Below are positions 43,987-53,053 of a stretch of 64,000 bases of DNA, piece after piece. The notes under the pieces are model-generated. The model was given only the letters and a program-made list of their open reading frames with translations, did no database searches and had not been told where the DNA came from. Position 1 is the first letter of the stretch; each line of letters opens with the position of its first letter. Position numbers and translations under genes: made by a program. The DNA lies in the NCBI RefSeq assembly GCF_009663145.1, contig NZ_VKHR01000017.1, positions 1-64,000 of the forward strand. The letters run 5' to 3'. The stretch is from Shewanella sp. TC10. Its GTDB lineage: Bacteria > Pseudomonadota > Gammaproteobacteria > Enterobacterales > Shewanellaceae.

Positions 43987-45144
43987 ATGCAATTAGATTT
44001 AAATGGTATGACGCCAAAACAGTTTCTTGAGCAATACTGGCAAAAGAAACCACTGGTTATTCGTCAAGGCTTTAAGCACTTTGAAGACCTTCTATCTCCT
44101 GAAGAAATGGCAGGACTGGCTTGTGAAGACGTGGTTGAATCTCGTCGAGTGTTTAAACAAGATGGAGAGTGGCAAGCTGAGTTTGGCCCGTTTGAGTCTT
44201 ACGAAGAGCTGGGTGAAACAGACTGGACCTTAATTGTTCAGGCGCTAAATAACTGGGTACCTGAAGCTGAAGAGTTGATTAAGTGCTTTGATTTTATCCC
44301 ACGCTGGCGTTTTGATGATGTCATGGTTAGCTATGCCACACCAGGTGGCGGAGTCGGTCCACATATCGATTTATATGATGTATTCATCTGCCAAGGCTCT
44401 GGCCGTCGTCGCTGGCGCGTTGGGGATTTAGGCCCTCATAAAGAGTTTGCCGCCCACCCTGCACTGCTGCATACCGAAGCATTCGAACCCATTATTGACG
44501 TTGAATTGCTTCCTGGTGATATTTTATACCTACCACCAGGTTACCCCCATGATGGCGTTACACTAGAGCCTTCCATGAGCTTTTCTGTGGGTTACCGAAC
44601 TGCGTCAGCCAAAGATATGGTCAGTGCAATGGCTGATCACATCATCGATAACGATTGTGGCCATGAGCAAATAGTCGATCCCGACCGCACATTAAGCAAC
44701 AACTCAGGTATCGTCAATAATAGCGATTTAGCGCGTATTAAACAGCAATTACTCGCAACACTTGATGACAAACTCATTAGTGAATTTAGTGGTCGTTATC
44801 TAACCCAATCGAAGTGCGAACTTGATTTGCCCGATGAAAGTTTAGGATTTCAACGTACTGATGTTACAGAGCAACTCAAGCAACAACCTCTAGTTAAATT
44901 GGGTGGCCTTCGTACTTTGTACTTCGAAACAAGTGCTGCTGATGGTGTTGTTTATATTAATGGTGAACAATTTACCTTATCAGCACATGCAAAAACCGAT
45001 AGTGAAGCCTTCATCGCTTTGTTGTGTGATACCCAAGAACTCACAGCTGAAGCTTTAACCCCTTACTTAAATGATGAGCAGCTCATTGAACAGCTCACCC
45101 AATGGGTTAATTCTGGTTATTGGTACTATGAAGATATTGAATAA
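43987..45144 (+). CDS. roxA: Ribosomal protein uL16 arginine 3-hydroxylase RoxA (YcfD)
   Basis: JmjC/cupin-type 2-oxoglutarate and Fe(II) oxygenase that hydroxylates an arginine of ribosomal protein uL16. The iron triad is His126 and Asp128 (GPHIDLYDVF) and His188 (PPGYPHDGV). The surrounding sequence (QYWQKKPLVIRQ, PRWRFDDVMVSYATPGGGVGPH) follows E. coli YcfD closely. The C-terminal winged-helix dimerisation region extends to residue 385, of normal length. Monocistronic with its own terminator. Confidence 0.95.
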   Translation: MQLDLNGMTPKQFLEQYWQKKPLVIRQGFKHFEDLLSPEEMAGLACEDVVESRRVFKQDGEWQAEFGPFESYEELGETDWTLIVQALNNWVPEAEELIKCFDFIPRWRFDDVMVSYATPGGGVGPHIDLYDVFICQGSGRRRWRVGDLGPHKEFAAHPALLHTEAFEPIIDVELLPGDILYLPPGYPHDGVTLEPSMSFSVGYRTASAKDMVSAMADHIIDNDCGHEQIVDPDRTLSNNSGIVNNSDLARIKQQLLATLDDKLISEFSGRYLTQSKCELDLPDESLGFQRTDVTEQLKQQPLVKLGGLRTLYFETSAADGVVYINGEQFTLSAHAKTDSEAFIALLCDTQELTAEALTPYLNDEQLIEQLTQWVNSGYWYYEDIE

Positions 45145-45469
45145 CTTAGGTCTCACTTAAGTGAGTAAAACACTGTTAAATCATTAGTAGTCATTCAATA
45201 AAGGTTCAACGGCATTAGTCGCTGAACCTTTTATATATCAACTAAGGTAATGAAATTAATGATTTATTAAATGCCTTCATCTATTTTATTAAGAGATATT
45301 CTCACTTTTTAGACATTTATAACGGGACTCAATTCTAAGGATACTATCCTTCAAATCTCTTCGTTTTTGCCATCAATTTTTCTGTATGAATAAATTTGTG
45401 ATTTACAGTCTTAACAACCGCCATTATTTAAGTCACAATGGGGTTAATATCCATCTAGACGGCTAAAAC
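45145..45469. other. Gap between roxA and the MTHFR-like gene
   Basis: Contains the terminator at 45200-45235; the remainder is AT-rich, with no recognised site. Confidence 0.45.
45200..45235 (+). terminator. Terminator of roxA
   Basis: AAAGGTTCA (45200-45208) pairs with TGAACCTTT (45223-45231), followed by TATAT; a short CG/CG pair lies inside the loop. Confidence 0.8.
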
Positions 45470-46447
45470 ATGAGAAAGTCATTAAAGCAGCGTTCGTCCG
45501 ATCATCACCGTGGGATCTATTTTATTGGCACAACGCCACCTAAAATTGATACCGATTTTGAATCAGTCAGTACTATTGCTGATAAATTATTAGCACGCCT
45601 TGATGAAATCAGTTTTGATGGGTTGATCATCTACGATATTCAAGACGAAACCAGCCGTACTGACACTCCTAGACCTTTTCCATTTAAAGCGACTCACGAT
45701 TCAGGTACATACGCACAGCTGATTAATCAAAAATCAGGTAAACCTGTTATCGCATATAAAAGTGTCGCTGGGCTGGATGAAAAGCAATTTACTGAGTGGT
45801 TATCGCGAGCTTGGTATCAAAATAACGTCAAAGATCTCGTGTTAGTGGGCTCACCTTCGACTCAAGTTACCAGCTCTTTATCTTTAAGAGACGCATACAG
45901 CACCTTGGCTGCACACTCTAAAGACTTTTACCTTGGTGGCGTCGCGATTGCTGAACGTCATTTAAGTAAAAAGAATGAGCATATTCGCCTGTTAGATAAA
46001 GCAAATCAAGGTTGTGAATATTACATCACTCAAGCGGTGTATAACGCCGAGGCGACGATTGAAATGCTCACCAGTTATGCAAAAGAATGTGAGCAAAATA
46101 ATGTTAAGCCCAATCGCGTTATTCTAACTTTCTCACCTTGCGGCAGTGCTAAAACCTTGGAGTTTATCAACTGGTTAGGTGTCTCTGTTCCCGAAGCCAC
46201 CAGCAAACGCATTTTATCTGCAGCTGACCCTTTGTATGAGTCAATTAAAATTAACCATAGTAATCTACTGAAAATCCTAGAGGCAGTTCTACCACTCAAT
46301 ATTCCACTAGGATTAAATATTGAAAGTTTAACTAACCGTAAGACTGAGATTGATGCTTCAATTTTAATGTATAAATTACTCAAAGGCACCATGGATCAAG
46401 CCTTAGCGCAAAACCAAATTAATCAATTTGTGCAAAGTAATCATTAA
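45470..46447 (+). CDS. Methylenetetrahydrofolate reductase-like protein
   Basis: A 325-aa TIM-barrel protein. Segments such as SFDGLIIYDIQDE, KDLVLVGSPS, GGVAIAERHLSKKNEHIRLLDKANQGCEYYITQAVYNAEATIEML and the final strand region follow the MetF fold, in which an FAD-binding barrel reduces methylene-THF. The family's catalytic Glu and folate loop near the N-terminus are not obvious (TTPPKIDTDFES replaces the usual EFFPP), so it may be a divergent paralogue rather than the biosynthetic MetF. No met gene or cobalamin-related gene is adjacent. Confidence 0.7.
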   Translation: MRKSLKQRSSDHHRGIYFIGTTPPKIDTDFESVSTIADKLLARLDEISFDGLIIYDIQDETSRTDTPRPFPFKATHDSGTYAQLINQKSGKPVIAYKSVAGLDEKQFTEWLSRAWYQNNVKDLVLVGSPSTQVTSSLSLRDAYSTLAAHSKDFYLGGVAIAERHLSKKNEHIRLLDKANQGCEYYITQAVYNAEATIEMLTSYAKECEQNNVKPNRVILTFSPCGSAKTLEFINWLGVSVPEATSKRILSAADPLYESIKINHSNLLKILEAVLPLNIPLGLNIESLTNRKTEIDASILMYKLLKGTMDQALAQNQINQFVQSNH

Positions 46448-46459
46448 CAAACTCACAGG

Positions 46460-46501
46460 TAAGCAATCTTCAAATCGGTTTTTTCCCATGGGGATTGCTT
46501 A
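46460..46501. terminator. Possible hairpin after the MTHFR-like gene
   Basis: TAAGCAATC (46460-46468) pairs with GATTGCTTA (46493-46501). The 24-base loop contains TTTTTT. It starts 13 bases after the stop; a weak terminator at best. Confidence 0.4.
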
Positions 46502-46681
46502 TTAACTCTTACCCGCAAAACTCTCCGTTTTGCTCGCAAAATTTATGCTGTTAATTACCGTATTATAATACCCTATTTCGGCTCTCTCATTGCTGTACTT
46601 TCCGTACTTTACTTTCCTCAGATACACAGGTTAGCAATCACAGATAAACAGGCCCTAGTGAAGGCTATCTGATTGATATTG

Positions 46682-47302
46682 CTAGTCAAATTTCGGCATC
46701 GACCAATGATAACGAATCGCCAGCATTCTAAAACTAAAGCCAAAAGTTACTGCAACAGTCAGGCTTATCCACTCCGCCACTCCGCTAAATTTCATTCCCA
46801 CATACAGGATTGCAGTTAATAAAGCGACTAACGCATATAGCTCTTTCTTAAAAATTAACGGCACTTGATTACATAAAATATCTCGGATTACGCCGCCGAA
46901 AACACCTGTCACAACGCCCATTACAATCGCTATTTCTGCGCTATATCCGAGCATTAAAGTTTTTTGTGCGCCAACAATTGAAAATACCGCTAGGCCAATA
47001 GCATCAATTGCCAAAAACAACCGTGCTAAGTAGCGCATTAGTGGCGCTATCATCACGGTAAGCAACGATGCTCCTGCGATAGCTAGCAAGTAGTGCACAT
47101 TTTCAACCCATATAATGGGATAGTTACCGAGCAACATATCCCGCAAGGTGCCACCACCGATGGCTGTTACACAACCAATAATCACCACACCAAACAGATC
47201 CATCTGTTTTTTACCGGCAGCTAACGCCCCAGTCATTGCCTCTGCCAAGATGCCGATAAACCACAAAGCACTGATAACTTTAACTTCTAACATAAAATGC
47301 AC
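46682..47302 (-). CDS. TRIC-family (YicG/UPF0126) membrane channel protein
   Basis: A 206-aa inner-membrane protein with seven hydrophobic segments in two repeats. Each repeat has the family glycine motif: AIGGGTLRDMLLG in the first and VFGGVIRDILCNQVP in the second. Structures of prokaryotic homologues show trimeric monovalent-cation (K+) channels, and related members may carry glycine. Single gene; the promoter-side DNA up to the YrhK-like gene is AT-rich. Confidence 0.92.
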   Translation of the reverse strand: MHFMLEVKVISALWFIGILAEAMTGALAAGKKQMDLFGVVIIGCVTAIGGGTLRDMLLGNYPIIWVENVHYLLAIAGASLLTVMIAPLMRYLARLFLAIDAIGLAVFSIVGAQKTLMLGYSAEIAIVMGVVTGVFGGVIRDILCNQVPLIFKKELYALVALLTAILYVGMKFSGVAEWISLTVAVTFGFSFRMLAIRYHWSMPKFD

Positions 47303-47519
47303 TAGCTAATAAAAAGAGTGTGAATATTGCGCCTATTCAAATCAAAAATACAGATACTAATATTATTTTTCGCATTACTTTTATTAATGCATTAAATCAA
47401 AGTAACAATAAAAACCCTATAAAAAGTATAATTAATATGGCTAACATACAGATTTATTAATACCAAAAAGTAACAACTTACAATAAAACAAATTCCGACC
47501 TCCATATAGCACAAAGCAC

Positions 47520-48029
47520 TTATTTCGACCCTTTAGCTTTAGCAATTTCCGTTTGAACTAACAAATACGCACGCCAGTAATTGAATACTCCGCCTAATAA
47601 AAATAACAGGCTTCCAATCATGTACTGCCAAGCAAGAAAGTTAAGAATAAGTAAATGATCATTTGGTGACTCAAACGCCCATAAATAGGGAACTGAAGCC
47701 ATACCATAAAGAACAGATCCTACGATGAAACAAATGGAGGTTAAATTCATCAATTGCAGTAATTTCACCGAGTCAGCTTTGATAATCAAAAAGATGTTCG
47801 CCGCGGCTCCAACAATAAACAATGTACTGCCAATAATGAATAACCAAGTACTAACAAGCGCCCAGTCAACTTGAGGAAAGCTGGTTATGCGTCCAAATAC
47901 AAAACATAGTGTACCGCGCAAATAAGTCGCGCCTGCGAAATACTCTAAAGCTTCATCAACTTTATGTGTGTTATGGCTTTTCCAATAGCGACGGGAAGTA
48001 AAAGAAACACTAAATGCCTGCGCGCTCAT
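47520..48029 (-). CDS. YrhK-like membrane protein
   Basis: About 169 aa with four hydrophobic segments (WALVSTWLFIIGSTLFIVGAAANIFLI, LTSICFIVGSVLYGMASV, AWQYMIGSLLFLLGGVFNYWRAYL), resembling YrhK-domain proteins of unknown function. A longer frame starts at 48104, inside the AraC gene; I prefer MSAQAF at 48029, which overlaps the end of the AraC gene by 20 bases, but neither start has a clear ribosome site. The overlap implies co-transcription with the regulator. Confidence 0.65.
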   Translation of the reverse strand: MSAQAFSVSFTSRRYWKSHNTHKVDEALEYFAGATYLRGTLCFVFGRITSFPQVDWALVSTWLFIIGSTLFIVGAAANIFLIIKADSVKLLQLMNLTSICFIVGSVLYGMASVPYLWAFESPNDHLLILNFLAWQYMIGSLLFLLGGVFNYWRAYLLVQTEIAKAKGSK

Positions 48030-48900
48030 GCTGACGTTTAAAAGCAGCGGGAGTATTTGCAGTTTTCCGTTTAAAGTATTTATTAAAGTGCGTGAGGTCA
48101 TCAAAACCTAATTCATCTGCTGCTTGCTGAACCGACAAACCATCCATTGCTAGTTTACGTTTAATCTCTAAAATCATTCTAAAATCAATTAACTGTTTCG
48201 CGGTTTGTCCACTACATGATTTACAGAGTAAGTTTAAATTTTTATAACTAGTGTGCATTTTATTGGCATATTGAAGCGCCTCTCTACACTCTACATAATG
48301 CAACTCAACTAATGATAAGAAATGCCCAAACCTTTCCTTTTGATGTTCGCTGATATGGGCTGAATGACTTTTCCTTGCTCGGCCTAATTTAACCAATAAC
48401 GTCGATAATAATAGCTGTACGACTAAGTCATCAGCCTCGTTTTCTAGTTGCGATTTTCTCACCTCATCTAATAACACTTGGCAACTATGCTTCAGGTCTT
48501 GAGATAAGGTGATAACCGGAAATGATGCTCGACTAATATGAGCAGGAACAAAGTAAGATGTGCGGATATTGGCTGAACTTGATGATAAAAATGACGAGGT
48601 AATATTGATCATTTCCCCTTGCGGGCAATCATCTGAATCAAAGGCATGTACTTGGCTAGGATTAATGAATATGACTGAGCCTGATTGATAATCGTAGCGA
48701 TTAAAATCAATTAAATGACGTCCTTGACCTTCAGTAATGAATAATAAACAAAAATAGCTCACCCGATGAGGCCGATAGGGGTCAAATTTATAGGCACTTA
48801 ACCTCGAACGAAAAACCTCAAGGTCAACAATTTCAATACCTGATTCTTTTAGGGATGGAGATCGATATTCAATATCAGGGATAACATGGCAATCGACCAT
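48010..48900 (-). CDS. AraC-family transcriptional regulator
   Basis: A 296-aa regulator with an N-terminal cupin sensing domain (about 25-110, FCLLFITEGQGRHLIDFNRYDYQSGSVIFINPSQVHAFD) and two C-terminal helix-turn-helix motifs (about 195-290: LNLLCKSCSGQTAKQLIDFRMILEIKRKL and VQQAADELGFDDLTHFNKYFKRKTANTPAAFKRQ). GGGAGG lies 7 bases before the ATG at 48900; the ATG 15 bases upstream overlaps that site. It lies 88 bases downstream of the octahaem cytochrome gene and may regulate it or the divergent DUF3360 transporter. Confidence 0.92.
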   Translation of the reverse strand: MVDCHVIPDIEYRSPSLKESGIEIVDLEVFRSRLSAYKFDPYRPHRVSYFCLLFITEGQGRHLIDFNRYDYQSGSVIFINPSQVHAFDSDDCPQGEMINITSSFLSSSSANIRTSYFVPAHISRASFPVITLSQDLKHSCQVLLDEVRKSQLENEADDLVVQLLLSTLLVKLGRARKSHSAHISEHQKERFGHFLSLVELHYVECREALQYANKMHTSYKNLNLLCKSCSGQTAKQLIDFRMILEIKRKLAMDGLSVQQAADELGFDDLTHFNKYFKRKTANTPAAFKRQHERAGI

Positions 48901-48988
48901 ACTAGCGCCTCCCATTAATAACTACTCATAAAGAAAAATACTCAACACAAGTTATAAACCAGCGGCGATATACCGCTGGTTTTCATCA

Positions 48989-50602
48989 TCACATATGGAT
49001 ATAACCTATCCGTTTTGCGCGTTCGTCGTAGTCGGACTCATGACAACTAGAACAGCTATCATAAGCGCGAAGCCAAGGTTTTATATACTCTCCATCGGCA
49101 GAGAAGTGTTGAGGATCATCCTTTGCTCCGTCAAGCTTAATCCTAAACAAATGTGACTTGCTCGGCATATGACAATCAGTACATTGCGCCATGAACTCAT
49201 GGGCTGCAGAAGCAAAGTCACTGCCAGGAGCATCAGCAAACGTCATATTGTGACAATCCTTACACTCACTATTCATCGCTTCTTCATGTCCAGGGTGATC
49301 TTGATTTACCTTAGACATATGCGGATTATGGCAAGTTGAACAGGCAAAATCCCTTTTAACCCCCTTGGCATCACCAGTATCTGGGTCTGTACCGATTAAT
49401 GTTGCCGCAGCATGTCGTCCGCCTCTTCCATCCAATCGACCTTCTGGTCCAAAACCTGAAGAGGACTTCAATCTGGCACCTTCAGAATCACCACCAAATA
49501 TTTGCTCGTAAGGCGAGATATAATCAGGATAACGTCTTACACCATCATCAGTTGTGTGACATTCAGTACACTTAATCGCTTGACCAAATCCCATATCCTC
49601 AGCGCGATATTTATCAGCGCTGCGATATTCAGCAAACTTGACGATATTGTCTTTGCTGGGGTTGCTCATATGACTTGAACCTGCACCATGACAAGCCTCA
49701 CATTGGATCCCTGTCAGCGCAAATGTGCCTCCCATGCCTGGCATATCATCTTGACGATGTAAATTCCGCTCATCGCCAGCGCCTTCAGTGTAGTCTTTCC
49801 AGCCGGTAGTGTGGCACCGTCCACAATAGTCAAACCCATGAGAGTCAGGTTGATGATTCGCACTGTAAGGATAGGCTGAAAAAGCTTGCTCCCCTTTAGG
49901 GACGATATTAACCCCCGCCTTATCGCCCGCCATGATATAGCCATTTTGATCAATAAACATCGCACTACGCATATAGCCGCCAATGACATAACTGATGTCC
50001 TGCCAGCCACTTGGATTGCCTAACGTATTATCGATATCCAACAACTCAACAGCCCCAGAGATGGAAGAAAATGGATAAATCGGTTCTTGATCGCCCTCAA
50101 TCTTAGTTAGTTTAAAGTTATGGCCACTTTCCTGATGAGACGCTTTATCATCATGACAACTTATACAGGTATCAGAGCCAACATAAGTTAACTCGGTAGC
50201 TGTAACAGTGACTGTAACGGTTGAGTCAGCTTCACCGCCATTCCCATCTGAAATACGATAACGAATAGTCGTTATCCCGATGCTTTCTGGCACAAAAAGA
50301 ATGTGATTATCTTCTATTGATGCGTTACCGCTTCCATCAGTCACGACAGCTGATTCCAAACTCAACAGATCTCCATCAGGATCGGTATCATTTGCAAGCG
50401 CATCAATTAGGATGTCATTGTCTAGCGTCGTACTTGCATCAACTGGGTTTGCCACTGGCGGGTTATTAATGGGCGCGTCATCATCACTGCCTCCACACGC
50501 GCTCAGAGAACTGATTAAAAAAACTGCGCTGAGCATCTTAATTATTTTACTGTTTCTTCGCCGAGCTATGTTCGAATTACTACAAAGTTTCATCATCATC
50601 AC
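48989..50602 (-). CDS. Octahaem c-type cytochrome lipoprotein with Ig-like N-terminal domain
   Basis: A 537-aa exported cytochrome. A basic N-region, hydrophobic stretch and lipobox SLSAC (Cys36) make it a lipoprotein, followed by an acidic spacer. Residues about 48-135 form a cadherin/Ig-like domain (ANDTDPDGDLLSL, IRYRISDGNGGEADSTVTVTV), then eight CXXCH haem sites at 146, 260, 301, 345, 421, 447, 474 and 517. Extra His-containing stretches (HQESGHNF, HGAGSSH, HNPHMS) may supply distal ligands. It resembles exported multihaem cytochromes of anaerobic respiration but not the MtrC/OmcA decahaems. GTG ATG ATG ATG follows AAGGAAG, so any of these could start. It is divergent from the DUF3360 gene. 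Electron partner unknown. Confidence 0.9.
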   Translation of the reverse strand: MMMMKLCSNSNIARRRNSKIIKMLSAVFLISSLSACGGSDDDAPINNPPVANPVDASTTLDNDILIDALANDTDPDGDLLSLESAVVTDGSGNASIEDNHILFVPESIGITTIRYRISDGNGGEADSTVTVTVTATELTYVGSDTCISCHDDKASHQESGHNFKLTKIEGDQEPIYPFSSISGAVELLDIDNTLGNPSGWQDISYVIGGYMRSAMFIDQNGYIMAGDKAGVNIVPKGEQAFSAYPYSANHQPDSHGFDYCGRCHTTGWKDYTEGAGDERNLHRQDDMPGMGGTFALTGIQCEACHGAGSSHMSNPSKDNIVKFAEYRSADKYRAEDMGFGQAIKCTECHTTDDGVRRYPDYISPYEQIFGGDSEGARLKSSSGFGPEGRLDGRGGRHAAATLIGTDPDTGDAKGVKRDFACSTCHNPHMSKVNQDHPGHEEAMNSECKDCHNMTFADAPGSDFASAAHEFMAQCTDCHMPSKSHLFRIKLDGAKDDPQHFSADGEYIKPWLRAYDSCSSCHESDYDERAKRIGYIHM

Positions 50603-51296
50603 TTCCTTATATCTATTAATTTTGCTAACTCATAGATAGTAAATTCACCTTTAATACTTCTGAGTTTGCACAATCAAAGTAATGGGGAAAGATAAACTGA
50701 TGAAGGCCAAAAAGAGCCGTAAAATTGCCGTTTCATTACCGAATAAAAGGAGTGTGATCAAAAATTGTAGTGAGTCCAAACTTTTGTTTACATCCGCAAG
50801 AGATTAATGAGTTTTAAAACCTTATGACTAAATCAACGTTTTGAAAATTGGGCTTAGCGACAGTCAATGCTGTCATGTTAAAAAGCGCTAAATCATATAA
50901 AGAATGTCACAAACCTTAACTTTACTCGCTAACAAATTCGAACACAGAGCAATTCACTAGCAACTCACCCAATTGCACTACAAAGTACTTTGACTTGTTA
51001 TTAACCAATAACAAATTTAACGGCAAACTATTGATTTTAAGTGTGTAAATGATTGTTTACCTACGACTAATGTCTGAGTCTAAAACCGCTTTTATTGTTC
51101 GCTATGGCTAGGAGCTTCAGATAAGGTGCCTCTAATCTATTTCCAGAATATAAGCCCTGGGTCTAAATGCCGAGTCTAAGCCCTGAGTCTAAATCCAGAT
51201 TCTAAGCCCAGAATCTAAGTCCGGAGATTGAGTCCCAGTCTAAGTCCAAAGCACTTTTTAGTGAGTGAACTTTAGTGAATGAACAATAGGAATAAT
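50603..51296. other. Divergent region between octahaem cytochrome and DUF3360 transporter
   Basis: Nearly 700 bases without a gene. The half nearest the transporter is occupied by the 13-bp repeat array; the other half is AT-rich promoter-like DNA without a confident operator. Confidence 0.5.
51149..51250. repeat. 13-bp tandem repeat, 8 degenerate units
   Basis: Units of TCTAAG(c/t)CC(t/a)GAG run from 51149 to 51250 with lengths 13,13,13,13,13,13,12,12. It ends only 46 bases before the preferred DUF3360 start, so it lies in the promoter or leader. Confidence 0.85.
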
Positions 51297-52805
51297 ATGA
51301 GCAGTAATTCTGAATCAGTACATGAGCAAAAAAGTGATTTTCAACAATCCAATGATGGACAAAGTTATCAACAATTACATAAACCCAGTTCTGAGTTTGA
51401 ATCCCGTGAAGCGTACTTAGAGCATGAATTGAAAATCATGCAGCCAAAACGCTGGCGGCCTAATTTACCTTTCAAAGATTTTCGATTTGAAGCAGAAGAC
51501 TCCATTGCAGCAATGGCAGCCACCATTGGTAAGGTGGTGATGGTCGGTGCTATCGCCACCACATTTGCGACATCACTTGGACTTGAAGAGAGTTTTATTT
51601 TAGAAAACGTTCGCTATGAATTGATCATTGCCGCTTTTTTCATTGTGATTTTTTCAGGCTTCCTACTTCCGACAGCCAACCTAGCAGGCACCCATGGACC
51701 GCTCATTCCACTCATTCCGATTGTGGTTGCAGCAGGCGGGCATCCAATGGCCTTTGGGCTTCTCATTGGTGCTTTGGGATTAATACTCGCCATAAGTAAG
51801 GGCGGTAGTATGCTAGCAAACCTCACCAGCAAAGGGGTTTGTGGTGGATTACTTTTGTATTTGGGCTTTGTCGGAACCGCATCCCAAGTCAATAAATTGA
51901 TCGCTTGGGCCAATGATATTGGCATGTCTCACATCGCCTTTATCGTGATTTTTTGTACCATCATTTTATATGCCCTACTTGAGCATTGGCGCAAGCGTTG
52001 GCTAGCTGTGCCGTTGAGCTGTTTACTTGGAGGAACATTAGCCTTTGCAATGGGCGCACCATTTGAATTTCAAACTGACCCAGGCTTACCCAATATGACC
52101 CCTATGTATTGGTGGGGCGAAGATACAGGTTGGATGTTAGGTTTACCTACCTTAGAAAGCTTTATGGTAGTACTGCCATTTGCCATTTTAGCCGTCGCCA
52201 TGTGGTCGCCGGACTTCTTAGGACATCAAGTATTTCAGAAGATTAACTACCCTGAGCGTACTGAGAAAGTACATATGAATATTGACGACACCATGACAAG
52301 TGCATCTATTCGTCAAACTATCGGCTCAATCATGGGCGGGGCTAACTTCACCTCATCATGGGGCACATATATTGTGCCAGCAGCAATTGCAAAGCGCCCT
52401 ATCCCTGCTGGTGCATTACTCACAGCTTTATTTTGCATAATAGCCGCACTATGGGGCTATCCGATGGATTTAGCCATTTGGGAACCGGTACTATGTGTAG
52501 CATTGGTGGTTGGGGTATTTATTCCATTACTTGAAGCTGGCATGGAAATGACTCGCGAAGGTAAAACCACCCAATCAGCAGCAATCGTAGTATTTTCATC
52601 AGTACTGGTGAACCCTGCATTTGGTTGGTCGTTAACCATGCTATTGGATAACCTTGGCTTAATTGGCTGTAAAGAGCGCAGCTCAAAGCTGACTAAAATG
52701 AACCGCTGGATAGTGCCAAGTATTATGTTTGTGGTGCTTACTGGTGTGATGGCAGCAGTGGGAATTTTACCAGGTATTCCAGCTTTGATTTCTAGCCTAA
52801 ATTAA
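51297..52805 (+). CDS. DUF3360 family membrane transporter
   Basis: About 502 aa with a hydrophilic N-terminal 70 residues and roughly 12-14 membrane segments. LPTANLAGTHGPLIPLIPIVVAAGGHPMAFGLLIGALGL and GANFTSSWGTYIVPAAIAKRPIP resemble the inverted-repeat core of SLC26/NCS2-like permeases, to which DUF3360 proteins are related; an anion or small-acid substrate is plausible but unproven. AGGA lies 5 bases before the ATG at 51297, which I prefer to the one six codons earlier. Ends in a strong terminator. Confidence 0.85.
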   Translation: MSSNSESVHEQKSDFQQSNDGQSYQQLHKPSSEFESREAYLEHELKIMQPKRWRPNLPFKDFRFEAEDSIAAMAATIGKVVMVGAIATTFATSLGLEESFILENVRYELIIAAFFIVIFSGFLLPTANLAGTHGPLIPLIPIVVAAGGHPMAFGLLIGALGLILAISKGGSMLANLTSKGVCGGLLLYLGFVGTASQVNKLIAWANDIGMSHIAFIVIFCTIILYALLEHWRKRWLAVPLSCLLGGTLAFAMGAPFEFQTDPGLPNMTPMYWWGEDTGWMLGLPTLESFMVVLPFAILAVAMWSPDFLGHQVFQKINYPERTEKVHMNIDDTMTSASIRQTIGSIMGGANFTSSWGTYIVPAAIAKRPIPAGALLTALFCIIAALWGYPMDLAIWEPVLCVALVVGVFIPLLEAGMEMTREGKTTQSAAIVVFSSVLVNPAFGWSLTMLLDNLGLIGCKERSSKLTKMNRWIVPSIMFVVLTGVMAAVGILPGIPALISSLN

Positions 52806-52843
52806 CAATTTACTTTGAGCTTTAATATATTAATAAGGTTTAT

Positions 52844-52876
52844 AATTGGGAAGCGCTCTTGTGCTTCCCAATTTTT
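52844..52876 (+). terminator. Rho-independent terminator of the DUF3360 gene
   Basis: AATTGGGAAGC (52844-52854) is perfectly complementary to 52863-52873 across an eight-base loop, followed by T residues. Confidence 0.94.
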
Positions 52877-53053
52877 CAAATTCATACAATGGTAATATTC
52901 AAATTTATAGTGGTATTTTCCTTTCTTAAATAACTACCACATGCTTCGAAAAAGTTATGTTACTCTAAAGTTAACAATCAAATAAACTTAGTTCCTGTTA
53001 ATCAGTTTAATTTAGAACAGAATGGAAAAATAAGAATAAAAAAGGATGATCGT

